From positions 23,619,179-23,683,178 of the forward strand of contig OW386286.2 of assembly GCA_936432065.2 (NCBI GenBank): a DNA stretch of 64,000 nucleotides, read 5' to 3'. The position numbers and the translations under genes are program-made. The DNA comes from Rutpela maculata (Eukaryota > Arthropoda > Insecta > Coleoptera > Cerambycidae). The notes below the pieces were generated by a model. It was not told the origin of the DNA, ran no database searches, and worked only from the letters and a program-made list of their open reading frames with translations. Positions 43,388-53,869 of the stretch are shown here, in pieces (within the stretch, counting starts at the first letter, position 1; every line of letters starts with the position of its first letter).

Positions 43388-43847
43388 TTCAAATGATAAA
43401 TTAGCTTTTTTCCCTTGAATTTTAATGATGTCATTCGATATGTCACCAAACATGAAAATTACAGGCAAGGTATAAAATAAGAATACATTTCATAGTAACA
43501 ATGTAGCTAATACAAGTAGGTACTTACCTTTTCGTAAAAATGTGTTGATATTTACCAAACAAAACAAAAACATTAAAACTAAAGTTTATTGACGTCAACG
43601 TCGTTAATAGAACACAGACAAGTGTAAACTGGAGATGAGATGACAGTAGTAGTACTAGACTAGTGGCGCTGCCGGCGGTGGTCGCTATTTTGTATGAGAT
43701 GGTGATACCAAAGTGAGTGGTGGCTCAGTTAGTTACATCCACGTTTTAAAATGTATCATTAAAATGATGTGGTGATTGTGGACATCCCAATCTCCACTGA
43801 CATGGGAGTGGTTATAATGTGAACGTTCTAAAACGGTCCAAAGAGTG
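43388..43847. other. No recognisable gene; flank of the gypsy insertion
   Basis: Contains repeated short motifs such as 'gagtggttataatgtg' that recur just beyond the gypsy element ('gagtggctataatgtg' at 53,838), as expected for one locus split by the insertion. Confidence 0.45.
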
Positions 43848-43851
43848 TCAT

Positions 43852-45877
43852 TGTTGTAGAACTCTCCAAAATCGTCCTAAGTTGAAGACATAATCAAAAT
43901 TCGACTTAGGCAAAAAAATTTCATTTAAAGACATTTTTGGGAGTCTGCAGAGGCGCAGATCAGTCCACAAGGACCGTTTTGGGTTCTATAAGGCGTTGGA
44001 AATGACCAGGCGAAAATTCGAAGAAACACCGAATTTTCACTTAGGAAAAATGTTTTTGGTTCAGAATATCAGAGTAGAAGTATATAATGACAAAGATTTA
44101 TGAATAGTATACTTTTTCAAAGGTATCATAAATTGGACTTTGAAAAATAATATTTTTGGAAGGGCGTCAAAATTTGGCCCAGGAATCGATTTATCGAAAG
44201 TACGCCAAAGTTTCACTTGCAGACTAATTTTTCAAAACTGCGTTGAAATTTGGCTTGAAAATCAATTTTTCAAAAGTACGCCAAAATTTCACCCGCAGAT
44301 TAACTTTTCAAAAGTACCTTGAAATTTGGCTTGAAAATCAATTTTTCAAAAGTACGCCAAAATTTCACCCGCGGATTAACTTTTCAAAAGTACCTTGAAA
44401 TTTGGCTTAAAAATCGATTTTTCAAAAGTACGCCAAAATTTCACCCGCAGATTAGTTTTTCAAAAGTACCTTGAAATTTGGCTCGAAAATCGATTTTTCA
44501 AAAGTACGCTAAAATTGGTCTTTAAATGGATTTTTCAAAAGTACCACAAAGTCAGTTTAAAAAGTACCACGAAAATATACTTTAAATTATTTTTTATTTT
44601 TTATTCCTCAACCAAAGACATTGACCTTTGAGGTACAGTCATTGAAAGCCCAATTCTAAAATATGAGCATAAAATTTTAACGATGCACTGCATCCGAAAG
44701 GCAAAAAAGAAGATTTTGTCAAAGCCGGCGTAGTGCCGATAAGCAAAAATTGATAAAAATCAATGCACATGTACAAGGCCGGTTTCTCGCATAGAAAGAG
44801 TTTGGATTGACCCAGCGGCTCGCAATTTGGTCGAGCGCGTTGAGTGGTCCAGACAAAGTGATGGTAGAAAAGCCAATAACGGGGCTTTTCAAATGACAAA
44901 GTTATAGAGGAAAACGCCTTGTGCATAAAAATCCAAAAATTCAATTTTGCCTAATAGTCGCTCGAAGGTGAGACGCTGCCAAATCGATATTATCAATCGA
45001 CTGTGATAAGGGTTAGTAAGTCGTGGACTGATCGAACGCCACTCAACTTATGCAGTAATAAGTCCTCTGAATGTGTTTGAGTACGTGAATTTCCACGATA
45101 CAAGAACTTTAAAGCTAGGTAGTCTCTAGTGAAACTAAATTCATTTAGTAAAACTTTTTTAAGTTAATTTCAGTCAGCCTTAATTATTCATTTACCCAGA
45201 GTCTGAAATGATTCTAAAAGCTCGCATTTTGATTCTGAGAAGGTACGTATGAATCTTTTCTACCTAATCGATCGTTAGCGCGAGCGCTCTCGCTTGTATG
45301 GTCTGAAAGTCACTACCTTGATTGGGGAAGGCACGATTCTTTCTTGAGAATTTTGTATAACCAATTCTGTTAAATAAACGGATTCTTTGAACTAATGTTT
45401 CTTAATTGATCTTGAGGCCTGTTGACGGTCTATAATCCCTGGAACTTTCGTATAGAAAACCGGATGTGTCGAGTTAATTCGCATTAACGTTCGACCTTCT
45501 GGTTGTTTTACGGAGGTTCGATAGGGATTTTTTTATGCGTTTTTTGAGAAATATATTCCGTTATTAATGGACCAAAACGCGATTTTCGCGTACCAAAACT
45601 AATCCCTCCGCAGAGAAATTCTTCGGTTGGGATTTTTTTATGCAAAAATTCAGGAAATTAAGAGGTGCCTAAACCCCTAACGAGGGAATTCGGGTCCAGA
45701 GAGAGCGTAGTTTCCGATCTGTGGTAGTGCAGCCTTGGTCCCGCTTTTCGGCTACCGAAGTCATCTTATCTCGAACCCGCCTGGGAGGTAGAAGAACGGG
45801 GTAATACGCGACTGGCGCCCCCTGAGAAATAAATTGGTGTCGCGTCATTTTGACGCCCGGTAGTGCGTTCTTCTACA
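43852..45877 (+). repeat. 5' LTR
   Basis: 2,026 bp, bounded by TG...CA. At 44,170-44,560 it holds about five copies of a ~76-bp unit built on 'tttttcaaaagtacgcc' and 'ttcaaaagtaccttgaaatt'. An AATAAA at 45,373-45,378 is a plausible polyadenylation signal. A small hairpin GCGTCA/TGACGC lies 20 bp before the end. The minus-strand 101-codon frame at 44,639-44,944 occurs in both LTRs and is unsupported. Confidence 0.9.
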
Positions 45878-45895
45878 TGGCGCCCAACGTGGGGC
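45878..45895 (+). other. Primer binding site
   Basis: TGGCGCCCAACGTGGGGC begins directly at the end of the 5' LTR, in the position and with the TGG start expected of a tRNA primer site. I cannot name the tRNA with certainty. Confidence 0.8.
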
Positions 45896-45927
45896 GTTGT
45901 TAGTCAGCAGGGCTTTCTGGAAAGGAT

Positions 45928-47142
45928 ATGGATGAATCAACGCCTTTCCAGTTTTACGACGAGCCGACATCTGTGATGGACAACGTCTCTAGAGGGTTAG
46001 AGAGGCCGTGCGCGGAGGATGTACTGGGTAGTTCGGGGGTTGGCCCGAGTACCACTGAAGGAGTCATACAGCCCTCCTCAGAACAAGTGTTCGCCCAAAT
46101 GGCAGCAGGTCTTGCCAAAGCTCTAAGCGAAGCCACGCACGAGCATAAGTATCGGTCGAAGCATCCAAATGCGGAATTTCATGGCTTCGAACACGAAGAC
46201 CCTGAAACCTTCATTTATCAAATGGAGGAATTTTTCGTCCGAGTACGAATTACGCAGGATAACGACCGACTATATAAAATATCAGAACAGCTCAAAGATG
46301 ATGCTAAGAAATGGTTCGAACAATATCGAACCCTAATTACCACGTATCCTCTATTCCTCGAGCGGTTCAGAAGCCGTTATGATTCAGGTGAAGTACTCAC
46401 CGAAGCAGTAGCTAATTTATATGGCAAGAAACAAGATGCCGAGGAAAATACGTCAGTATTTATTTCAAGGAAGGTATGCCTCTTCAAGAGGATCGATCCG
46501 TTTAAGCCGGAGGCGATGAAGGCGGCTACCATCTTCAATCAGTTGAGACCTGATATGAAAATGCTCCTAAAGAGTGCCGTCATACTAGATACAAATACAC
46601 TAGTGACGATGACCGAACAAATGGCCAAAATCATGGATGAGAATAAAGAATTCGAGATTCTGCAAAATGCAAAGAAAAGCAAAGACCGAGAAGCGTCCAC
46701 CTCTACCGCTTCAGCTCAAGGGAATCAGCAATCGAGCAGTAACTGGAGAACGGAACCCTCCGCATTAGCGAAGCCGTCCTCCAGTTCCTTTGGTGCATCT
46801 AGGACACCATTCAATGGATCTCAAAGAAGAGATAATCCGCCAGCACCAAGGGTGCATTTTGCAAATAATATTTCCTCGCTGCCTAGAGGGGATATACCGA
46901 GAAGGGGTACTGGAGACGTAAGGAACTCCCGAGTCCCGTATCGCCCTTGCAGATATTGCCCAACGGAGCAGTGGCATTTTCATGCGGAATGCCCAAACAA
47001 TCCCTATCGTAATATGAATACGGGAAACCAAGCGGGGGTCAGAGGCGATGGCCCAGGCCGAACTGTACCAGCCCCGCCTACCAGGCCCCAGCAGGCTCGA
47101 AGCGACCCTCGGGGAAGCTCCGAAGCAAGAAGTTTAAATTAA
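45928..47142 (+). CDS. gag: Gag polyprotein of the gypsy element
   Basis: 404 residues, ATG 33 bp after the PBS. It builds the virus-like particle and binds the RNA. The N-terminal ~70 residues are acidic and variable. Residues ~80-250 form an alpha-helical capsid-like region (FHGFEHEDPETFIYQMEEFF and DDAKKWFEQY are typical of gypsy Gag). A Ser/Asn/Arg-rich region follows. Near residue 338 there is a single zinc knuckle variant CRYCPTEQWHFHAEC (C-x2-C-x5-H-x4-C rather than the usual x4). It ends with a basic Pro/Arg-rich tail. The last ~130 bp overlap the pol frame, where a slippery heptamer lies. No stop or frameshift interrupts it. Confidence 0.85.
   Translation: MDESTPFQFYDEPTSVMDNVSRGLERPCAEDVLGSSGVGPSTTEGVIQPSSEQVFAQMAAGLAKALSEATHEHKYRSKHPNAEFHGFEHEDPETFIYQMEEFFVRVRITQDNDRLYKISEQLKDDAKKWFEQYRTLITTYPLFLERFRSRYDSGEVLTEAVANLYGKKQDAEENTSVFISRKVCLFKRIDPFKPEAMKAATIFNQLRPDMKMLLKSAVILDTNTLVTMTEQMAKIMDENKEFEILQNAKKSKDREASTSTASAQGNQQSSSNWRTEPSALAKPSSSSFGASRTPFNGSQRRDNPPAPRVHFANNISSLPRGDIPRRGTGDVRNSRVPYRPCRYCPTEQWHFHAECPNNPYRNMNTGNQAGVRGDGPGRTVPAPPTRPQQARSDPRGSSEARSLN
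47022..47077 (+). other. Candidate -1 ribosomal frameshift signal between gag and pol
   Basis: GGGAAAC at 47,022-47,028 is in the right phase of the gag frame (G GGA AAC), ten bases after the upstream stop of the -1 frame (TAA, 47,010-47,012). The -1 frame is then open through the gag stop into protease. Downstream GCGGGG (47,032-47,037) can pair with CCCCGC (47,072-47,077), and GGCC repeats between them allow further pairing. The spacer is short. The same heptamer is used by some retroviruses; its use here is inference. Confidence 0.65.
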
Positions 47143-50100
47143 AAAACTTCGATGACCTTCCTGACCTTAATTACCTGTTTAAGGATCAAGAAGTCAACCT
47201 ATCTCCCCACCGATTCACTCCATTAGAATCTATCAATCAAACCAACGACGCTTTCCCTCTGCCTCGCATTAAGATTATAATTAATAATCGAGCGGTTAAC
47301 GCTTTATTGGATACAGGTTCGACAAGGAATATTATCCAACCGAAATTTTTGAACGACATTGATCAACTTACAGCCCCCCAAACTTTTGTTATGGCTTGTG
47401 GCGATGGTTTAGTAGAATCCCTCGGGACTACGACCATAAACGTTAATGTACTAGATGTACCCTTTCAGACCACGTTTCAGGTCATTCAAAATTTAAATGA
47501 AGAGCTCATTCTGGGAGCCCCGTTTTTATATGCTCACAATGTCGTATTCGATTATCAACGTAAATGTGTCTACGTCGGCACTGAAGAGCGAATAACCGTC
47601 TTCTGGAATCAAGCAGCACATCAAGCAAGGAAGCAATGCCGGCTTCCCGAAGAACTGATCATCGGAAACGATAATTTAAAACCTCTATTCGAGGAATTCG
47701 CTGAATTGTTCACCGCGGTGCCTACCCAAGCTACCACGGTGACAACGAAACATAAAATAAAAGTTAAAGACGACCGCCCGTTCAATATCAAACCCTACCC
47801 CATGTCTCCTTCTAAGAAAAAAGTTATGTACGATCAAATTGAAGAGATGCTGAAAGCCGGGGTCATAGAACCGAGTACCGCTCAGTACAGTTCGCCTCCC
47901 ATTATAATTGAAAGGCCCGGCAAGAAGCCTCGCTTCTGCATTGATTATCGTCACTTAAATGAAGTAACGGAAGACGAAGCATCCGTCTTACCAAAGATAT
48001 ACGAGAGTATAAAGGATCTAGGAAACGCCAACATATTTACGGTGTTGGACCTCAAGAGCGGATATTGGCAAATCCCTCTTGAGGAGTCGTCAAAAAACTA
48101 TTCTACGTTTACAACATTAGATGGAGCATCTTACCGATTTAACGTGATGCCTTTCGGATTGAAGACCGCTCCATGTACATTCCAAAAATTTATGGCAAGA
48201 GACGTATTGACCGGCTACTTGCATCATTTCTGCAAAGTATATCTCGATGATATTATCATCTACAGCGAAAATATAGAACAGCATGTAAACCATCTGAGAG
48301 CCGTCTTTGAACGCCTGCGTTTGCATAATTTAAAGGTGTCACCGGAAAAATGTGTGGTAGCCACGTCAAGCATAACCTATCTCGGGCATCAAATAAATGC
48401 CAACACCACTCAACCATTAGAAAAACACATATTACAGATACAAAATTATCCGGCCCCTACGACAAGGCGCCAGCTTCAGAGTTTCCTTGGTCTATGTAAT
48501 TGGGTACGTGAATATATCCCTAATGTTGCAATAATTACAAAGCCCTTGACCCGACTACTCTCGAAAGACTGGCGCTTCAAGTGGAATCCGGAAGCCCAAG
48601 AAGCTTTTATTTTACTAAAAGAAGTATTGAATAAACCTCTAGGACTGCACCGGCCAGATTTCAATAAAATGTTCATACTGCAGACGGACGCATCCTTAAT
48701 AGGATTATCTGCAGTATTATATCAATTGGGGGATAATGACCAGAAGCACATCGTCTCTTATGCTAGTAATACGTTATCTCCGACGGAGAGAAAATACCAT
48801 ATTAATGAATTGGAATGTTTGAGCGTCGTTAATTATATAAGAAAATACAAAATATATTTGGCAGACCGTCCATTTATAGTCAAAACCGACAATCGAGCTT
48901 TACTATGGTTAAATAAGCATAAGGACGAGAAAACGAAATTTACTCGTTGGTCATTATTACTTCAGGAATACAGCTTCACCATAGAACATTGTCCCGGCAA
49001 GGAAAATATATTGGCTGACTATCTTAGCAGGAATCCTCAAGGCCCAAACGTCGAAGCAGACGACGAAGAGGAGAGAATGTACCCACCAAAATTCTCGTAC
49101 AAGGAACGAATATCAGTGATTACCACATTGGAATTAAACGATCAGGTCAGAGAAGCGCAAACGCACTCCAGAGATATCCAAGACCAAATTGAACGATGGA
49201 ATACTCTAGTGCGACAAGCAGATAAAACCGAGGCAGAGGTGAAATTCGTCAATACAAGACAAGTGATAGGCGGCACACTTTGGACGAGAGGCGAAAATGT
49301 TATAGAAAAATTATACGTACCAAAACGTATGGTCATGAGAGTAATATCTCATTTTCACGACCGACCGGAAGTAGGTCACCCCGGCCGCGATGAAACTGTT
49401 AGAATCATCTCGGGCCGCTATTATTTTAATAATTTGTCGAGACTAGTTAACAAATATTTAAATGAGTGCATTATTTGTAATTCCGTAAAAAGCAGACAGT
49501 CACAACCGAAGGCTCCTCTCAGAAGCCATGCTCCATCGCATCCGTTCGAAGTTCTAAGCGTCGATGTAATCGGACCGCTTCAGCGAACCAAAGATGCAGA
49601 TAACCGATATATATTAATGGTAGAGGATGTATTTAGTAAGTGGGTCGAAGCCAAGGCGTTCACCCAAGTCAGTGGAAAAACAATAGCACAATTTATCGAA
49701 GAGGAACTAGTGGCGAGATATGGCGTTCCGAGGGTCATCATTTCCGACCAGGGAGGCCACTTCAATTCCGGCTTTTACGATACGTTCTGTACACGTAACA
49801 ATATTGAAAGATTCTTCACAGCAGCTTACCACCAACAGGCTAATCCAATAGAAAGGAGGGTGCAAGAAGCTAAGAAGATCTTAAAAACCTTATTATATGG
49901 TTCACCCAACGACGAGTGGGATCGACATGTTAGTCAGATGGCATATATCTTGAGAACAAGAAAAAACGCCGCTACGGGGCATACGCCCAGTTTCGTAGTG
50001 CTCGGCTATGAATTACCGCAGATTGGTGATTGGAATATGTTCGCTTATAGACAAGAACGTCGTAATCAAGCGGACGTTCCCCGCCTTGAAAGAGTCAAGG

Positions 50101-50606
50101 AAATTCGTAAAAATCAAACAAATTACCAATGGCGTTACGCGCCCAAAGTGGCGGTAACGCCGGTCGTATATAAAGTGGGAGATATGGTAATGACTAAAAG
50201 GATCAGGAAGGATCATACCTTCACACCGTCGTGGAGTGGGCCACACAAGGTTTTAAAGAGATTGTCTAATGAAGTTTACCTCATTCACAAGGGGGTAACT
50301 TCGACGAGGTTACATGTCGATGCCATCAGGCCGGCACCTAAGGGAGACCCCGATGTTGAATTGGAATTGTCTGAAGAATCAGAAGATAGTCCGGATGAAA
50401 CTCATCTTAGTGACGACGCTTCCTCATCAGACAATGAGATCGCGCCCAGGTCAGAGCGACGTAGCGATACCACACTAGTTCAAATCAATGTTCCCGCAAG
50501 TGCTCAAGATGAGCCGGATGTAATAAGTCGAGATCCCGAAGATGCTCGAGATGAGCCAGATATAGAAGAGTCACCTCTAGATATTTCTGAGGTCGACCAC
50601 GGCTAA
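47022..50606 (+). CDS. pol: Pol polyprotein: protease, reverse transcriptase, RNase H, integrase
   Basis: The -1 frame is open from 47,013; no ATG is needed if it is reached by frameshifting. Conventional numbering from the TTG at 47,307 gives 1,099 residues. Protease LLDTGSTRN (2-8); RT FCIDYRHL (~210) and catalytic YLDDIIIY (~312); RNase H LQTDASLIGL (~458), NELECLSVV, KTDNRALLWL; integrase HHCC (H...H...CIICNS, ~682-724) and the D,D,E triad SVDVIGPL (~752), ISDQGGHF (~812), NPIERR (~847), with the last two 35 apart; then a GPY/F-like end (WSGPHKVLKRL) and an acidic tail. All catalytic residues are present. The frame has no disruptions, so this copy could be active. Confidence 0.9.
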   Translation, partial: GKPSGGQRRWPRPNCTSPAYQAPAGSKRPSGKLRSKKFKLKNFDDLPDLNYLFKDQEVNLSPHRFTPLESINQTNDAFPLPRIKIIINNRAVNALLDTGSTRNIIQPKFLNDIDQLTAPQTFVMACGDGLVESLGTTTINVNVLDVPFQTTFQVIQNLNEELILGAPFLYAHNVVFDYQRKCVYVGTEERITVFWNQAAHQARKQCRLPEELIIGNDNLKPLFEEFAELFTAVPTQATTVTTKHKIKVKDDRPFNIKPYPMSPSKKKVMYDQIEEMLKAGVIEPSTAQYSSPPIIIERPGKKPRFCIDYRHLNEVTEDEASVLPKIYESIKDLGNANIFTVLDLKSGYWQIPLEESSKNYSTFTTLDGASYRFNVMPFGLKTAPCTFQKFMARDVLTGYLHHFCKVYLDDIIIYSENIEQHVNHLRAVFERLRLHNLKVSPEKCVVATSSITYLGHQINANTTQPLEKHILQIQNYPAPTTRRQLQSFLGLCNWVREYIPNVAIITKPLTRLLSKDWRFKWNPEAQEAFILLKEVLNKPLGLHRPDFNKMFILQTDASLIGLSAVLYQLGDNDQKHIVSYASNTLSPTERKYHINELECLSVVNYIRKYKIYLADRPFIVKTDNRALLWLNKHKDEKTKFTRWSLLLQEYSFTIEHCPGKENILADYLSRNPQGPNVEADDEEERMYPPKFSYKERISVITTLELNDQVREAQTHSRDIQDQIERWNTLVRQADKTEAEVKFVNTRQVIGGTLWTRGENVIEKLYVPKRMVMRVISHFHDRPEVGHPGRDETVRIISGRYYFNNLSRLVNKYLNECIICNSVKSRQSQPKAPLRSHAPSHPFEVLSVDVIGPLQRTKDADNRYILMVEDVFSKWVEAKAFTQVSGKTIAQFIEEELVARYGVPRVIISDQGGHFNSGFYDTFCTRNNIERFFTAAYHQQANPIERRVQEAKKILKTLLYGSPNDEWDRHVSQMAYILRTRKNAATGHTPSFVVLGYELPQIGDWNMFAYRQERRNQADVPRLERVKEIRKNQTNYQWRYAPKVAVTPVVYKVGDMVMTKRIRKDHTFTPSWSGPHKVLKRLSNEVYLIHKGVTSTRLHVDAIRPAPKGDPDVELELSEESEDSPDETHLSDDASSSDNEIAPRSERRSDTTLVQINVPASAQDEPDVISRDPEDARDEPDIEESPLDISEVDHG

Positions 50607-51748
50607 TAGCCGTTTTCGCTTTTTTTTATATTTTTTCTCAAAATTCTAAGTGGCGATTTTGACCTATATGCGGTCGAATCGAAAATTTAAAGTCTACTCC
50701 ATGAGCAGACATGGAAAGACGGCGAACCCGACGCAAGAGCGCGATCCGGTAAGCCTAGCTTCTCAAGAGCGAGAGCCGCCAAGTTCGAGTAATGGACGTA
50801 GGCATAAGTACGAATCAGTACGAGTTTCGGAAGCTGTTTTTCTTATGCAAGAAGACAACTTCAATTTTAATCATTTTAAGTCAACAAAATTAACGTATAC
50901 CCCAAATGGAAACTACGAGTTTCAGAAGCCGTTCTTCGCTCAAGAAGACGCTTCAATTTTTTTTTTATACTTTTTTCACAAGTCGTGATGACCGCACGAG
51001 TATCGTAAGCCGATTTAATCTACCTTACGAAGTAGAAACTACGAGACGAGTTTCAGAAGACGTTCTTCGCTCAAGAAGACGCTTCAATTTTTTTTTTATA
51101 CTTTTTTCACAAAGTAGTGATGACCGCACGAATATCGTAAGCCGATTCAATCTACCTTACGAAGAACCAATTTCTAACCATTATAAGTTAACAAAATTCC
51201 TGTTAGAAAAATATTTCATTAAAAACAACACATTGTGTTTGTTAGTCGACGCGTCCCAGTCGACGACTTGCTAAAAAGTCAGTCTAGTTGCTGAACTGCA
51301 TTTTCCATGTGCAGAAATGGAAAGATGACCCAGCCTGTCGCAAGGGCGCGGCATGGTGAAGTCTGGAACTCAAAGGCGAGGACCGTCCAAGCTGCGGCAT
51401 GGAGATATAGACAGCCTCTTCTAGAAAGGGCCGAAGTTAAGCAAGAGCGAGACCAGGGCGAAAAAGCGAGTGCAACGAATTAGTGAGAGTGGACGCTAAT
51501 CAAAATTGTGCTACGCTTCGCACCTCGACGCGGGTGTAATTAAGTTGATAAAAATGTTGTATCAACTTGACGTATTGTTTAAAAAATGTATTTATTTTTA
51601 AGTTAGATAGGCGAATCAGCCGTCTGCCCCAATTAAGGCCGTTATTTTTAAACATCTGTACCATAGGTCAGACCGTCAAATGAAGGCATACAGACATACA
51701 AGTGAATATGGAAATTAAAGGCAATCGATGAGTAGAAAAGATTCAACC
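50607..51748 (+). repeat. 3' non-coding stretch of the gypsy element with tandem repeats
   Basis: About 1.1 kb between pol and the PPT, where some relatives carry env. Here only repeats are seen: a ~125-bp unit at about 50,925-51,040 and 51,050-51,165 with 'cgctcaagaagacgcttcaa' and 'gatgaccgcacgagtatcgt'. The frames at 50,650-51,274 run over these repeats; no signal peptide, transmembrane segment or env motif is visible. Confidence 0.7.
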
Positions 51749-51760
51749 AAAGGAGGGGAG
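51749..51760 (+). other. Polypurine tract
   Basis: AAAGGAGGGGAG ends exactly at the start of the 3' LTR, the expected place for plus-strand priming. Confidence 0.8.
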
Positions 51761-53786
51761 TGTTGTAGAACTCTCCAAAATCGTCCTAAGTTGAAGACAT
51801 AATCAAAATTCGACTTAGGCAAAAAAATTTCATTTAAAGACATTTTTGGGAGTCTGCAGAGGCGCAGATCAGTCCACAAGGACCGTTTTGGGTTCTATAA
51901 GGCGTTGGAAATGACCAGGCGAAAATTCGAAGAAACACCGAATTTTCACTTAGGAAAAATGTTTTTGGTTCAGAATATCAGAGTAGAAGTATATAATGAC
52001 AAAGATTTATGAATAGTATGCTTTTTCAAAGGTATCATAAATTGGACTTTGAAAAATAATATTTTTGGAAGGGCGTCAAAATTTGGCCCAGGAATCGATT
52101 TATCGAAAGTACGCCAAAGTTTCACTTGCAGACTAATTTTTCAAAACTGCGTTGAAATTTGGCTTGAAAATCAATTTTTCAAAAGTACGCCAAAATTTCA
52201 CCCGCAGATTAACTTTTCAAAAGTACCTTGAAATTTGGCTTGAAAATCAATTTTTCAAAAGTACGCCAAAATTTCACCCGCGGATTAACTTTTCAAAAGT
52301 ACCTTGAAATTTGGCTTAAAAATCGATTTTTCAAAAGTACGCCAAAATTTCACCCGCAGATTAGTTTTTCAAAAGTACCTTGAAATTTGGCTCGAAAATC
52401 GATTTTTCAAAAGTACGCTAAAATTGGTCTTTAAATGGATTTTTCAAAAGTACCACAAAGTCAGTTTAAAAAGTACCACGAAAATATACTTTAAATTATT
52501 TTTTATTTTTTATTCCTCAACCAAAGACATTGACCTTTGAGGTACGGTCATTGAAAGCCCAATTCTAAAATATGAGCATAAAATTTTAACGATGCACTGC
52601 ATCCGAAAGGCAAAAAAGAAGATTTTGTCAAAGCCGGCGTAGTGCCGATAAGCAAAAATTGATAAAAATCAATGCACATGTACAAGGCCGGTTTCTCGCA
52701 TAGAAAGAGTTTGGATTGACCCAGCGGCTCGCAATTTGGTCGAGCGCGTTGAGTGGTCCAGACAAAGTGATGGTAGAAAAGCCAATAACGGGGCTTTTCA
52801 AATGACAAAGTTATAGAGGAAAACGCCTTGTGCATAAAAATCCAAAAATTCAATTTTGCCTAATAGTCGCTCGAAGGTGAGACGCTGCCAAATCGATATT
52901 ATCAATCGACTGTGATAAGGGTTAGTAAGTCGTGGACTGATCGAACGCCACTCAACTTATGCAGTAATAAGTCCTCTGAATGTGTTTGAGTACGTGAATT
53001 TCCACGATACAAGAACTTTAAAGCTAGGTAGTCTCTAGTGAAACTAAATTCATTTAGTAAAACTTTTTTAAGTTAATTTCAGTCAGCCTTAATTATTCAT
53101 TTACCCAGAGTCTGAAATGATTCTAAAAGCTCGCATTTTGATTCTGAGAAGGTACGTATGAATCTTTTCTACCTAATCGATCGTTAGCGCGAGCGCTCTC
53201 GCTTGTATGGTCTGAAAGTCACTACCTTGATTGGGGAAGGCACGATTCTTTCTTGAGAATTTTGTATAACCAATTCTGTTAAATAAACGGATTCTTTGAA
53301 CTAATGTTTCTTAATTGATCTTGAGGCCTGTTGACGGTCTATAATCCCTGGAACTTTCGTATAGAAAACCGGATGTGTCGAGTTAATTCGCATTAACGTT
53401 CGACCTTCTGGTTGTTTTACGGAGGTTCGATAGGGATTTTTTTATGCGTTTTTTGAGAAATATATTCCGTTATTAATGGACCAAAACGCGATTTTCGCGT
53501 ACCAAAACTAATCCCTCCGCAGAGAAATTCTTCGGTTGGGATTTTTTTATGCAAAAATTCAGGAAATTAAGAGGTGCCTAAACCCCTAACGAGGGAATTC
53601 GGGTCCAGAGAGAGCGTAGTTTCCGATCTGTGGTAGTGCAGCCTTGGTCCCGCTTTTCGGCTACCGAAGTCATCTTATCTCGAACCCGCCTGGGAGGTAG
53701 AAGAACGGGGTAATACGCGACTGGCGCCCCCTGAGAAATAAATTGGTGTCGCGTCATTTTGACGCCCGGTAGTGCGTTCTTCTACA
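51761..53786 (+). repeat. 3' LTR
   Basis: Identical in length to the 5' LTR and nearly identical in sequence, with the same ~76-bp internal repeats (about 52,080-52,470). Followed by TCAT, the right-hand target duplication. Confidence 0.92.
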
Positions 53787-53869
53787 TCATCACGGTGATG
53801 TGATGCTTTGCCATTTACAAAAACCACTAAAATGTGAGTGGCTATAATGTGGATGTGGCAGAGTATGTT

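Larger units (their letters stand above)
43852..53786 (+). mobile_element. Full-length Ty3/gypsy retrotransposon, 9.9 kb, recently inserted
   Basis: Two LTRs of 2,026 bp each (43,852-45,877 and 51,761-53,786), both TGTTGTAGAA to TTCTTCTACA, flanked by the 4-bp duplication TCAT (43,848-43,851 and 53,787-53,790). Between them: PBS, gag, pol (-1 frame), a repeat-rich non-coding stretch and a PPT. By eye I found only two differences between the LTRs (near 44,110 and 44,637), so the copy is young. There is no env. Long LTRs and the Pol sequence recall the Osvaldo/Woot type of insect gypsy elements, by memory only. Confidence 0.92.

Noticed and set aside
44639..44944. Antisense 101-codon frame in both LTRs
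   Set aside because: Identical only because the LTRs are nearly identical; no domain and no support for expression.
46765..47031. Antisense frames over gag and pol
   Set aside because: Shadows of the coding strand.
50650..51274. Possible env gene between pol and the 3' LTR
   Set aside because: No signal peptide, transmembrane segment or cleavage motif; the frames cross tandem repeats.
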